Shown piece by piece: positions 31,765 through 45,200 of a stretch of DNA of 64,000 nucleotides. Location: positions 620,001 to 684,000 of the forward strand of contig JBAIAA010000697.1 of assembly GCA_037893245.1 (NCBI GenBank). Reading direction: 5' to 3'. The notes beneath the pieces are model-generated. The model made no database searches and had not been told where the DNA came from. It worked only from the letters and a program-made list of their open reading frames with translations. Position 1 is the stretch's first letter, and the number at the start of each line of letters is the position of its first letter. The DNA comes from Crossaster papposus. Taxonomy: Eukaryota > Echinodermata > Asteroidea > Velatida > Solasteridae. The position numbers and the translations under genes are program-made.

Positions 31765-33566
31765 GTAAGATTTAATATCTGTCACCTGTGGTATTTCCTC
31801 TAGACAAGCTATTATATACATCCTACTCATTTTGTTGTCTGTTAACTGTTTCAAAAATCAATTGAAAGATATGATACACCATTGGTAATTGCTTGAATTA
31901 TCAGGAATGGGTGTTTTTTGGATTCTATTTTAGAGTAAATATCCTTTACAATCATGAATGCCGAAGAAGAAAAAACAAATAGAAAAACGGCGTTTGTCCA
32001 GCGTCGGGTAGGCCTATAGTTCTTGTTCTTTCCTTTTTTTTTCTCCCGATTGCCGTCTGGCGATCGTGATTTTAGTTTAAATCAAATTCAATTTTTCCGA
32101 ACAATTACAAGATATCTAGCGCAATCATTTTGCTGGATGCCTGGAATCATTATTTACTTTCAAGTAAGTAAGATTTTTCCTAATAATTAGGTTGTAAAAT
32201 TGTTCGATATCTGCAAATGGTGTACCCTAGCTTTTAAGGACTTTACTGCCCAAAAAGTGGATAATTTACCCAAAGATGAATGATCGCATTGTTAACATGG
32301 TGCAAGTCACGAGACCTGGGCCGATATTTACAAAAGCCTGCTAAGCCTAGTTGGCTGCTAAAATGGCCCCTAGTTGACAACTGAGCCTAGTTGGAAGCTA
32401 AGAGATATTCATAAGACTTTGCTAAGCTTAGTTTATTGCTAAGTGGGCTGCTATACGTTAGAGTTGATCTGGGGTGTCTACAAGTCACTAGTTGGCAACT
32501 AAATCGTTCGGTACGGGACCTTTTGACATTGGATGACATGGTTCATGGATTTAAATCTGAGTTTTAAGAGCCTATTTTCTTTTAGATCTCCCAATGTTAT
32601 ATTGGTTGTGGGTAATCTAGCCCTATGCTGGGTAAGAAAATTTCCCAAGCATCATTGTTCTTGCGATTGGTGTTGACATCTTTGTGCTTACTCTCAAAAA
32701 CGTTTTTCAATTCATCAAACCTGTCCGCTATAAAGAAGTTTTGTTTTTCATCACTCTAATTAGCTTTATACGTTTCTTCCCTTTACCATGTTTACCTTCC
32801 AAATCGCCATGCTTGTGTAGATTTCAATGTATACATATAGGCCTCATGTGTCAGATTTACTGCTGTTCCTAAAGGTCATCTGACCCATCCAAACCATCAC
32901 CCTACCCTTTTGACATGCAAATTCGCATTTTCCTTTTTTTGGTTTGAGGAACTGCCTATATATTGTCCTAGCTGAGTGCTTAACATATCTAGCTGCCAAC
33001 TAGCTGGAAAGTTTCTTAGCAAAGTTTTATGAATAGATAATTAGTTGGTAACCACGGAGAAGAAAACGACGGATTTAGCGGGCTGCTAAGGCTTAGTTGG
33101 CTGCTAGGTTAGCAGGCTTTTATGAATATCGGCCCTGGTTTCGGTCTCAAGGCCGTCTCGAGATTAGTTTTTGAGGTCTCGGCCTTGGTCTCGGTCTCGT
33201 ACTAACAAAGTCTCGGGGTCTCGGAGTGCTTGGACCCGGACCCGGTCGCCTCGGTCTCGGCTCCGGTCGCCTTGTGGTCTTGGTCTCGGTCGCCTCGGTC
33301 TCGGTCGCCACGCGGTCTCGACCCCGGTCGCCTTGGCCTCCGTCTCGGTCGCCTCGTGGTCTCGGTCTCGGTTGCCTCCGTCTCGGTCGCCACGCGGTCT
33401 TGGCCCCGGTCGACTCGACCTCGGTCTCGGTCGCCTTTTGGTCTCCGTCGCCTCGGTCTCAGTCGCCACGCGGTCTTGGTCAAACTGCCTTGGTATCGGT
33501 CTCGGTCGCTTTGCTGTCTCGGTCTCGGTCTCGGTCGCCTCTCGGTCTTGGTATCGGTCGCCTCGA

Positions 33567-33599
<33 letters not shown>

Positions 33600-33628
33600 A
33601 GGTCTCGGTCTAGGTCTCGGCCCAAGTC

Positions 33629-33680
<52 letters not shown>

Positions 33681-34157
33681 AGGTCTCGGTCTAGGTCCCG
33701 GCCCCGGTCGCTTCGGCCTCGGTTTCGGTCGCCTCTCGGTCTCGGTCTCGGTCTTGGCCCCGGTCGCCTCGGCCCCGGTCGCCTCGGCCCCGGTCGCCTC
33801 GGCCCCGGTCGCCTCGGCCCCGGTCGCCTCGGCCCCGGTCGCCTCGGCCCCGGTCGCCTCGGCCCCGGTCGCCTCGGCCCCGGTCGCCTCGGCCCCGGTC
33901 GCCTCGGCCCCGGTCGCCTCGGCCCCGGTCGCCTCGGCCCCGGTCGCCTCGGCCCCGGTCGCCTCGGCCCCGGTCGCCTCGGCCCCGGTCGCCTCGGCCC
34001 CGGTCGCCTCGGCCCCGGTCGCCTCGGTCTCGGTCGCCTCGGTCTCGGTCGCCTCGGTCTCGGTCTCGGTCGCCTCTCGGTCTCGGTATCGGTCGCCTCG
34101 GTCTCGGTCTCGGTCTCGGTCTAGGTCTAGTTCTCGGTCTAGGTCTCGGCCACAGTC

Positions 34158-34191
<34 letters not shown>

Positions 34192-34496
34192 AGGTCTCGG
34201 TCTAGGTCCCGGCCCCGGTCGCCTCGGCCTCGGTTTCGGTCGCCTCTCGGTCTCGGTCTCGGTCTCGGCCCCGGTCGCCTCGGCCCCGGTCGCCTCGGCC
34301 CCGGTCGCCTCGGCGCCGGTCGCCTCGGCCTCGGTCTCGGTCGCCTCTCGGTTTCGGTCTCGGTCTCGGTCTCGGTCGCCTCGGTCTCGGTCTCGGCCCC
34401 GGTCGCCTCGGCCTCGGTCTCGGTCTCGGTCTCGGTCGCCTCGGTCTCGGCTTCGGTCGCCTCGGTCGCCTCGGCCTCGGTCTCGGTCGCCTCGGC

Positions 34497-34540
<44 letters not shown>

Positions 34541-36021
34541 AGGTCTCGGTCTCGGTCTCGGTCGCCTCGGCCTCGGTCTCGGTCGCCTCTCGGTCTCGGT
34601 CTCGGTCTCGGTCCCGGTCCCCTCGGTTTTGGACATCAGGGTCTCTACTACAACACTGATTATTATCTGCCTACCCCGTTTGGTTGTTATTGCCCAACGG
34701 CAATGTGCAATGATATTTACTACTTTGTAGGGAAATATTCTTACTCAACAATTAGTTTTGCCGTTATCCGTCTATATAGGTTATTACAAATATTTACCAC
34801 TTATTGAGAAAATGTTTTTCACTCAACATTTGGTTATTGTGCCCGTTATTGCATAAATGTATAGGATTTGCTTTCTTCTGTAGATTCGTTAAGAATCTGC
34901 TTGCAATTATGTCTGCATTCAATAGGGGACTTTAAACAATAAAGAACAAACCGGTTCCATATATTACCAAACGCCCCCGATTGTCATTCGTGTACAAAAC
35001 ATATGGGAGGTGTTCCGAAAATAATGTAAAGTACAAACAAAAAAGACTGGGATAAATTCACACAGTCGTGTTTTACATAACGACTGAGGATTCAATATTG
35101 TGTTTTCCTTTGTTTATGTACTGTAACTACCCAATTCACTTATCGTATATGTTAACGGTAGGATACACCATTGGTAATTGGTTGAATTATCAGGAATAGG
35201 TGGATTTGGGGAGTTGTATTTTATAGTCAATATCGTTTTACTATAGTAAATATCGTCTGAAGTTTGACAATCATGGATTCTGAGACAATCAAGAAAAACG
35301 GCGTTCGTTTTCAACCGGCGTCGGGCAGTGGTTCCTATGTTGTACTTGGTGTTTTTTGCGCGATCGCCATCCGGCGATCGTAATTTTTGTTAAATAAAAT
35401 TCATTTTTGTTCGAAACAATTACAGAATATCTAGCGCAATATTTGTGCTGGATGCCTACAATCCCTACCCGGACCCGGTCGCCTCGGTCTCGGCTCCGGT
35501 CGCCTTGTGATCTTGGTCTCGGTCGCCTCGGTCTCGGTCGCCACGCGGTCTCGGTCTCGGTCGCCTCGCGGTTTCGCTCGCCTCGGTTTTGGTTTCGGTC
35601 GCCTTGCGGTCTTGGTCTCGGTCGCCTTGGTCTCGGTCGCCACGCGGTGTCGGCCACGGTCGCCTTGGCCTCCGTCTCGGTCGCCTCGTGGTCTCGGTCT
35701 CGGTTGCCTCCGTCTCGGTTGCCACGCGGTCCTGGCCCGGTCGACTCTACCTCGGTTTCGGTCGCCTCTTGGTCTCCGTCGCCTCGGTCTCAGTCGCCTC
35801 GCGGTCTTGGCCCAATTGCCTTGGTATCGGTCTCGGTCGCTTCGCTGTCTCGGTCTCGGTCTCGGTCGCCTCTCGGTCTCGGTCTCGGTCGCCTCGGTCT
35901 CGGTCTCAGTCTCGGTCTAGGTCTCGGTCTAGGTCTCGGCCCCGGTCGCCTCGGCCTCGGTCTCGGTCGCATCTCGGTCTCGGTCTCGGTCTCGGTCGCC
36001 TGGGTCTTGGTTTCGGTCTCC

Positions 36022-36077
<56 letters not shown>

Positions 36078-36223
36078 CCCGGTCTCGGTCGCCTCTCAGT
36101 CTCGGTCTCGGTCTCGGTCTCGGTCGCCTCGGTCGCCTCAGCCTCGGTCTTGGTCTCGGTCTCGGTCTCGGTCTAGGTCTCGGTCTAGGTCTCGGCCCCG
36201 GTCGCCTCGGCCTCGGTCTCGGT

Positions 36224-36259
<36 letters not shown>

Positions 36260-39200
36260 GCCTCGGTCTTGGTCTCGGTCTCGGTCGCCTCGGTCGCCTC
36301 GGTCTCGGTCTCGGTCCCCTCGGTTTTGGACATCAGGGTCTCTACTACAACACTGATTATTATCTGCCTACCCCGTTTGGTTGTTATTGCCCAACGGCAA
36401 TGTGCAATGATGTTTACTACTTTGTAGGGAAATATTCTTACTCAACAATTAGTTTTGCCGTTATCCGTCTATTTAGGTTAGTAAAGATATTTACCACTTA
36501 TTGAGAAAATGTTTTTCACCCAACATTTGGTTATTGTGCCCGTTATTGCATAAATGTATAGGATTTGTTTTTCTTCTGCAGATTCGTTAAGAATCTGCTT
36601 GCAATTATTTCTGCATTCAATAGGGGACTTTAAACAATAAAGAACAAAAACGGTTCCATATACATGTATTACCAAACGCCCCCGATTGCCATTCGTGTAC
36701 AAAACATATGGGAGGTGTTCTGAAAATAATGTAAAGTACAAACAAAAAAGACTGGGATAAATACACACAGTCGTGTTTTACATAACGACTGAGGATTCAA
36801 TATTGTGTTTTCCTTTGTTTATGTACTGTAACTACCCAATTTAGTCAGGTGGCTTAGCGACAATTTTCAGGATTAACGTTACCGGCCGGACAAAAGTACC
36901 AAATTTGGCATAGAGTTTCTTTTCGACCTATCTATTGATTTTATCCGTGGAACCCACTTAATCGGTTCCGATTTTCCAAGATGGCGGCCAAAATCCAAGA
37001 TGGCCGCCAGAAACAAAGGAAATGTCATATATCTGGCTGTAAAAATCGGAGATGAACAAATGAGGTGTCAATTCAGGTGTTTCCGGGGTCACTGAAACAG
37101 ATGCTGGTTATGGCATGTTGCTCGGGTCACCCATTTCCAAGATGGCTGCCAAATTTCAAAATGGCCGCCAAAAAAAAGGAAATTACGTATTTCTGACTGT
37201 GAAAATCGGAAATGAACAAATGAGGTGTGAATTCAGGGGTTTCTTGGGTCACTGAAACAGATGCTGGTCATGGCATTTTGCTCGGGTCACCCATTTCCAA
37301 GATGGTGGCCAATATAACAAAAAATACACATTGTCACTGTTAAGTACATACTGGTAGTATTCAGGAATTGTATCTACAATTGTTCAATACAATGTATTGT
37401 AACGGAACTGGGTAGGGCCTATATGCCGACTCGTATGCACGTCTAGTTAATCTAAAAATATATTGCTCATGTAGGATCACGCTTTCATACTGCGTGATAC
37501 ATGGCGCAGAGGCCAATCATCAACGCACGGCTGCATGATCAGCGTTAAGCAACCAATTACCGGTTCACGTAGCTTTTGCCTGGTAACTGCATAGATAATT
37601 AGCGCGTGGTGACCAATCGCCGTAGCGCATTTTCGCGACTTCTGGGGCCTTTTGCGCCGTTTCTAGTCAGTTCGGTGGATGGCGTCAATACTAGAAGAAG
37701 TACCTGAAGTACCCAAAGAATTACTGTGGGCACAATTGCGACAGTTGAGGTTGACTCGGTAGTGGTGCCGGGTGAGAGTCGTTGGTGTGAGGTTTAAGGA
37801 GGCTTGCCAAGTTACCTGCATGATATAATACGACCGTAGTAAGATCAACCTCGCTGAGGAATATCATGAGGAGGTGAAGGCATGCCTGATAGAATTTCAG
37901 GATGTATTTTCTTCTAAAGCACCACATCAGTACGGGCGATGCGATGCCTAACAAGGAGAGGCTTCGGCGCAATCCCTTGTGTAATCAGGAGGAGATATAG
38001 AGGCAGGTTGGAGATTTGAAGAAGCGAGGGTTTATCGAGCCATCCTATAGTCCCTGGGCTGCAAATGTTGTGTTAGTCCGGAAGAAGGACGGAACTAAGC
38101 GATTTTGTGTCGACTATCGGGGTCTGAATAAGGTAACAATCAAAGATGCTTACCCTGTCCCTCGTATCGACGAGACACTAGATGCGTTGGTGGGTGCACA
38201 GTGGTTTTCCACTCTCGATTTAGCGTCCGGTTATTAGCAGGTCGACCTCGATGAGGATGCCAACCAGAAGTTAACCTTTGTAGTGCGGAACGGTTTATAC
38301 AGCTGGCGCTGCATGCCCTTTGGTCTGTGCAACGCCTCTGCGACATTTGAAAAATTGATGAAGAGGGTGATGACAGGTCTTCAGTGGGACATCCTGCTGA
38401 TATACCTGGACGATGTCATTGTGTTTGGCAAGACTGTAAAAGAGGAGATTGAACGACTGTAAGTCGTCTTCTCCAGGTTGAGGCGAGCTGGTTTGAAGTT
38501 GAAGCCTGGTAAGTGCTTCTTGTTTCAGATATCAGTGGGCTATTTGGGACATATTGTGTCGCCTGAAGGTGTGGCTACCGACCTTGAGAGGGTTCGGGCC
38601 GTGGCCAATTGGCCAACACCTAAGTGTGTTTAGGAAGTTTGAAGCTTTTTAGGCCTCGCTTCATATTACCGGATGTTTTTCAGGGGATTTGCAGAGGTTG
38701 CTTCACCGTTGCATGCGCTGACTGAAAAGTCGCGTGAGTTCAAGTGGACAGATGCCTTCCAACAGGCATTTGTTGAGTTAAAGTGGAGTTAAAGTGGGGA
38801 TGGGATTGGGGCAGTTTTGTCTCAGATCCATGATGGGGAAGAGAAGGTTATCGGCTTTGCGAGCTGTAAACTCAGCAAGGCAGAGAGGAACTACTGTGTT
38901 ACCCGGAGAGAACTTCTGGCGGGAGTTGTCTACCTCAGGAAGTTTAGACAGTTCCTGTATGGTCAGAAGGTGCTACTCTGAACCGACCATGCTGCTCTTA
39001 TAGGTGAATGCTTAATTTTAAGGACCCCGAGGATCAGCTTGCCAGGTGGCTGGAAGTGATCAGCGAGTACGATTTGACAATTCAACACAGACCTGGGCGG
39101 AAGCATGGAAATGCTGATGGGTTGTCCCGGAAGGCCTGCGAACAGTGTGGTCGTGCTGACGCTGATGAAGCGTCAGAGACCGTTGAGGCTTCGAATAAGG

Positions 39201-42200
39201 CCAAGGTGACAACGATCAGTGAGGTTGACGATGGTCGCCATGTGGTTGACTCTGACATGCCGATCCTAGAGGCGAGGGTGAGGGGCATCTTTGCTCAACC
39301 ACACTTGCCTAAGGATGCAGTCAGAGAGGGTCAACTTGATGACAGAAGTATTGGTTGGGTGATTAGGTCCTCTTGGAATCAGTGGAAGGTGCAGGATGGT
39401 GTCCTAGAAATTAGGAGTCCGGCGATGGGAAGTCCGTGAGGTTGCGACTGGCACTTCCTGATAAATTTAGAGAGGTCGTACTTCAGGAGCTGCATGGTGG
39501 CCGGACGAGTGGCCAGACGAGTGGGCATTTAGGGGTCAATAAGACTTTGGTCAAGGTCAAGTTGCGATACTATTGGCTCGGAATGACCGCGGATGTGAGG
39601 TCATTTATCAGACTAGATGTTGCGAGCTGTGTGGGAGGAGGACATCTCCTGCGAAGCAAAGAGTTTCCCCGCTCAAACAGTATTTGGTGGTCGAGCTCAT
39701 GGAGAAAGTGGCGGTGGATTTGCTGGGGCCACTCCCTCGGTGTGACACTTTAGGAAACCTGCAAGGAGGTATCCTGAGAGGAAGCATAGGCTTCCCGTCA
39801 GATATAGGGATTAGGTTAGCCATCACCAAGGAACACTTATTTGGACGGCAAGCTGGTGCAGGAAGAAGCGCCAGTTTTGACTGCCAGTTTTGTCGGAGTT
39901 AATCCGTCACATCCTACACCACATTAACATATCCATACCACTTTATAAGATTCAGCTTTGCTGAATCTAAAAATAATTTACACCTCTATATAATAATGCT
40001 AGTTCTTATATAGCGCTTTTAGACTCCCACAATGTGGGTGTATCAAAGCGCTTTATATACAAATTTCTGTCATATATCTTAAATGTAGTATTGGCGGCCA
40101 TCTTAGAAATGGGTGACCTGAGCAAAATGTCATGGCCAGCATCTATTTCAGTGACCCCAGAAACCCCTGAATTGACACCTCATTTGTTCATTTTCGATTT
40201 TCACATTCAGATATACGTAATTTTCTTTTTTTTGGCGGCCATTTTGAAATTTGGCCGCCATATTAGAAATGGGTGACCCGAGCAACATGCCATGACCAGC
40301 ATCGGTTTCAGTGACCCCGAAACACCTGAATTGACACCTCATTTGTTCATTTCCAATTTTCACACTCAGAAATACGTAATTTCCTTTTTTTTGGCGGCCA
40401 TTTTGAAATTTGGCCGCCATCTTGGAAATGGGTTACCCGAGCTACATGCCATGACCAGCATCTGTTTCACTGACCCCGGCAACACCTGAATTGACACCTC
40501 ATTTGTTCATCTCCGATTTTTAAAGCCAGATATATGACATTTTCTTTGTTTCTGGCGGCCATCTTGGATTTTGGCCGCCATCTTGGAAAATCGGAACCGA
40601 TCAAGTGGGTTCCACGGATAAAATCAATAGATAGGTCGAAAAGAAACTCCATGCCAAATTTGGTACTTTTGTCCGGCCGGTAACGTTAAATTTGCTAAGC
40701 CACCTGACTAATTCACTTATCGTACATTTTAACGGTAGGATACACCATTGGTAATTGGTTGAATTATCAGGAATAGGTGGATTTGGGGGGTTGTATTTTA
40801 TAGTCAATATCGTTTTACTATAGTAAATATCGTCTGAAGTTTGACAATCATGGATTCTGAGACAATCAAGAAAAACGGCGTTCGTTTTCAACCGGCGTCG
40901 GGCAGTGGTTCCTATGTTGTACTTGGTGTTTTTTTTGCGCGATCACCGTCCGGCGATCGTAATTTTTGTTAAATAAAATTCATTTTTGTTCGGAACAATT
41001 ACAGGATATCTAGCGCAATATTTGTGCTGGATGCCTACAATCACTATTTACTTTCAATTAAAGATATTTCTTAATAATTCGGTAGTTAATATTTTCGATA
41101 TCTGCAAATGGTATATCCTACAGAGGACAACATTCAACAACAAAAAAACATTCACAATCCGGCACTAGGGTGGCCCTGAATTTGAACGATGACAAACATG
41201 TTATCGTATATATCTAAGCATATATCTGAGATGTGGAAGATTTTATTGTAGATTTCTGCACAGATTTATGTGATGGTGAATATTTTCTGGGTAGATTTTT
41301 GAAAAGTCGCATATTTTTATTTTAGATTTCAAGTTCTGCGCAAATTTCTTAGTAGGCAAATGTGTGCGATGTCGCAGGGCCAGGGATGGGCACTACATGT
41401 ACATTTTCATTGCACATTTAATTCTGCGCAGCTATGTCGCACTCACGTACAGCAGATTTATATGCACATTTATGTGCACATTTCTGCCGCGATGTCAGCA
41501 CATACGACGTTTTGAAAGTTGAAGTACGACATTTTGAACGTTTTTAATGTTATAGTGTTCTAAAACGGACAGGCAACGTCGTGGTTCAACTTTCAAAACG
41601 TCTTGGTTCAACTTTCAAAACGTCGTACTTCAACTTTCAATTAACGTCGTGGTTCAACTTTCGCGCGCTTTTACCTGGCTCAAGGTAGCCGCGCAATCGG
41701 CCGGATATCTGTCCGCGGATTTAGTCATGCATTCACCAAAAGCCGACAAATATATAATACATGCTGCAAAAGGTGATGCATTTTCTAAAAGGTTTATGTC
41801 ATTTTATTTAAATACTTTTTCAAAATAACCGGTAAATAATAATAATTTTTTAAACCATTTCAAATCATACAACATAAGCTAAACATGTTTAACCTCTCCT
41901 GTAATTCTGATAACAAATTACAGTTAAATTAGCTGCTTAATGGAAGTAATTCTACTTCGAGTTATTTGTCAAACCCTTTATAGAAATTTCAAACAATACG
42001 GCAACAGTGTGTTTTTTACAAATTCAAGACCTGCTTTTATCATTGCTGCACTTTCTTTTCCTTTTGCCACATGAATTGCAATTGTACATTTCTGTAAAGC
42101 ACACCTGCAAGGACAATCTTTCCGTGCCCCACTCTTTCTATCTGGCAAGTGTTCTTTCAAGCACGAGTGGCAGTGCGGAGTTTCCAAGATTCTTTTATAT

Positions 42201-45200
42201 GCTAATGTTAACATATAACCGTTGTTCATTGTTTACATTTTATGTAGTTTTGATAATATCTGCTTATTTGCACTCGACCTTAGACACTTACATTTGACCC
42301 AAGTGTGCTATATATCGCAAAGAATTATGGGGCGATATTTGGTGAAAAAAAAAATATGGACACGGTCTGAAACCGTCTTTTACCTAACGATCTAAGCTGA
42401 CAAACTACTAGGATCCATCTAATGATGCAGAACTTAGTTGAAGGGCTGTTGTGTTATTAAATAAAGTAACAGTTATCGTTCTCATAAAATCTGGCGTGGT
42501 GAAATTAATTGTTGAAATTGTTGATTGACGAAACTGATTCACCGAGAACATTGCAAATAAGCCCAACCAAGTGCGAGTGCACTAATTACTGTTCGGCTGA
42601 AGCCTATACCAAAATTAAGTGTGCCCAGAAACAGGATCTCGTAGATCATGAAATCCAAATATGAGGTTTGAATAACATGTGATGTACACTTTGTTTTAAA
42701 GAGGCAGATATACTCGCAGCTGAAAAACGCATTACAATGCTGCATTGAAAAGGGGATTTATATTCAACGGGCTAATTAGGCACTAATTAGTGTTCGGCTG
42801 AAGCCTATACCGACATTAAGTTTGCCCAGTAACATTATCTTGTAGATTATGAAATAAAAGTATGAGTTTTTGATAACATGTGAGGTATATTTTGTTTTAA
42901 ATGTTTCATTCTCATTTCCAAATCTATAAAAATAACTCGAAGTAGGATTACTTAGTTCATTAGGCAGCTAATTTAACTGTAATTTGTCATCAAAATTACA
43001 GGAAAGGTTAAACAAGTGTGGCTAATATGCTGTATGATTTGAAAGGGTTTGAAAAAGGTATTGTTATATTTACAGTTTATTTCGAAAAATTCTTTAAATA
43101 AATTGACATAGGCCTAAACCTTTTTAGAAAATGCATCACCTTTTGCAGCATGTATTAAATATTTGTCGCCTTTTGGTGAATGCGGACTGAATCCGCGCGG
43201 AGAGATCCGGTTGAATACACGGCTACCTTGAGCCAGGTAAAAGCGCACGACGTTTTGAAAGTTAAAGTACGATGTTTTGAATGTTGAACCACGACGTTTT
43301 AAAAGTTGAAGTACGAAGTTTGCCTGTCCGTTTTAGAACATAGGTGCATGCCCATCCGTGCGACATCGCACAAATCTGCGTACTGAGAAATCTTCGCTGA
43401 ACTTGAAATCTAATATTAAAAGGGGCCTTTCCAAAAACATGCGCCATCACATAAATATGTGCAGAAATCTACAATCAAATCCATCTCAGATATATGCTTA
43501 GATATATGCGATAACATGTTTGTCAACGTTCAAATTCGCGATATCGCAGAATCTGCAATGTGTGATGTCCTTTCAGGGCCACCCTAGTGCCGGATTGGAA
43601 AAGCATCCGATTTGCGAATATGTTCGGTTTGCAAAAAGCATCCGAGTTTATAAAAAGCATTCAAACTAAAAACGCATTCGAAGTAAAAAAGCATTCGAGA
43701 TTACAAAAAGCATCCGAACTAGAAAAGCATCCGAATTAAAAAAACATCTGAATTAAAAAAGCATCCGAGTTTGCAAAAAGCATCCGAATTAAGAATACAT
43801 CCGAATTAGGAAAGCATCCGAATTGTAAAAATACGTCCGATCTTTTTGACACTAATTCTGCTTCATACGTGAACCACATAACGATCGAGGATCCCATATT
43901 GTGTTTTCCTTTATTCCTATGTTATACCCTAACCCCATTACCTTAGCGCTTGCCCCGACGATCGAGGACCGAATTCGGACATTCATACCGTCGATCGAGG
44001 ATCCTTTATTCCTTTTGTTCTCTTTTGTGCTTCGACCCTCGATCGTTATGTGGTACCAGAGCACGACTGTGTGTGTGTGCTTGCAATTATTTCTGCATTC
44101 AATAGGGGACTGTAAACAATAAAGAACACAACGGTTCCATATATTACCAAACGCCCCCGATGGCCATTCGTGTACAAAACATATGGGAGGTGTTCTGAAA
44201 ATAATGTAAACTACAAACAAAAAAGACTGGGATATTTTCACACAGTCGTGTTTTACATAACGACTGAGGATTCAATATTGTGTTTTCCTTTGTTTATGTA
44301 CTGTAACTTAACCCAATTCACTTATCGTACATTTTAACGGTAGGATACACCATTGGTAATTGGTTGAATTATCAGGAATAGGTGGATATTGGGGGTTGTA
44401 CTTTAAAGTCAATATCGTTTTACTATAATAAATATTGTCTGAAGTTTGACAATCATGGATTCTGAGACAATCTAGAAAAACGGCGTTCGTTTTCAACCGG
44501 CGTCGGGCAGTGGTTCCTATGTTGTACTTGTGGGGTTTTTGCGCGATCGCCGTCCGGCGATCGTAATTTTGGTTAAATAAAATTCATTTTTGTTCAGAAC
44601 AATTACAGGATATCTAGCGCATTATTTGTGCTGGATGCCTACAATCACTATTTACTTTCAATTCATAAATACCTGGGACAGTTTAGGCATTCCTATTGGT
44701 CGAGAGCCCGTCACGTGGCCGGTATTAAACGGACGATAAAGACATGGCTGGAAGTGTTTAAACCCAGCTGGAAACAACATTCCGTCCCCAGGACTCACTT
44801 TATTTCCAACCCTGAACCGTACCTCGTCTCCAATAATAAGAGCGGGTAGTGTTGGGCGCGTGCAGCCCGACACCTTGGGAACGAGGTTGCCAATGGCAGC
44901 AATAGTCTGGTTTACAGTAAATACGCTTTATTGCATGTATTGTGTAGAGAGCGACAGAGGCGGAAACATGTCATTTGACACAGACAGAATGGCGAAACAC
45001 CGAAATTTACTCGCGACAATTTTCCTGGATTTTCGGGGCTTTTTGGGCTGAATTTTACAAAAAAGGTATTTATGAATGGAAATAAATGTGTGTTCGGTTC
45101 GGCTCGGGTAATTATCAGCACCCAGACTCCAAGCGGTATTAAACAGAGTGATTAAAACCTCTCGAACACACATTTATTCCCTTAATAAATACCTAGGAGA

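Larger units (their letters stand above)
36842..40710. mobile_element. 3.9 kb TIR element in repeat E/D
   Basis: TAGTCAGGTGGCTTAGC at the left is matched in inverse by GCTAAGCCACCTGACTA at 40694-40710. The inverted repeat runs inward for several hundred bp (36842-37310 and 40085-40710). It contains tandem ~120 bp units with AAGATGGCGGCC / GGCCGCCATCTT and GGGTCACTGAAACAGATGCT. Flanking ATT (or AATT) is duplicated, and the empty target CCCAATTCACTT is at 35131. The centre holds a Ty3/Gypsy pol fragment. Superfamily unassigned. Confidence 0.8.

Noticed and set aside
33164-36504. Very long open frames on both strands (up to about 440 codons) across the GGTCTC arrays
   Set aside because: They are products of 6 bp and 15 bp tandem repeats, whose lengths are multiples of three; several frames are open at once and the peptides are pure RD, SV, RP or GPGRL repeats.
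41978-42229. Cys-rich minus-strand ORF in the centre of the foldback
   Set aside because: It has several Cys ([18 protein letters not shown]) but no known spacing pattern, no start context and no second copy to test conservation.
43605-43842. A CRISPR-like array
   Set aside because: The units are head-to-tail degenerate repeats without spacers, in a eukaryotic context.
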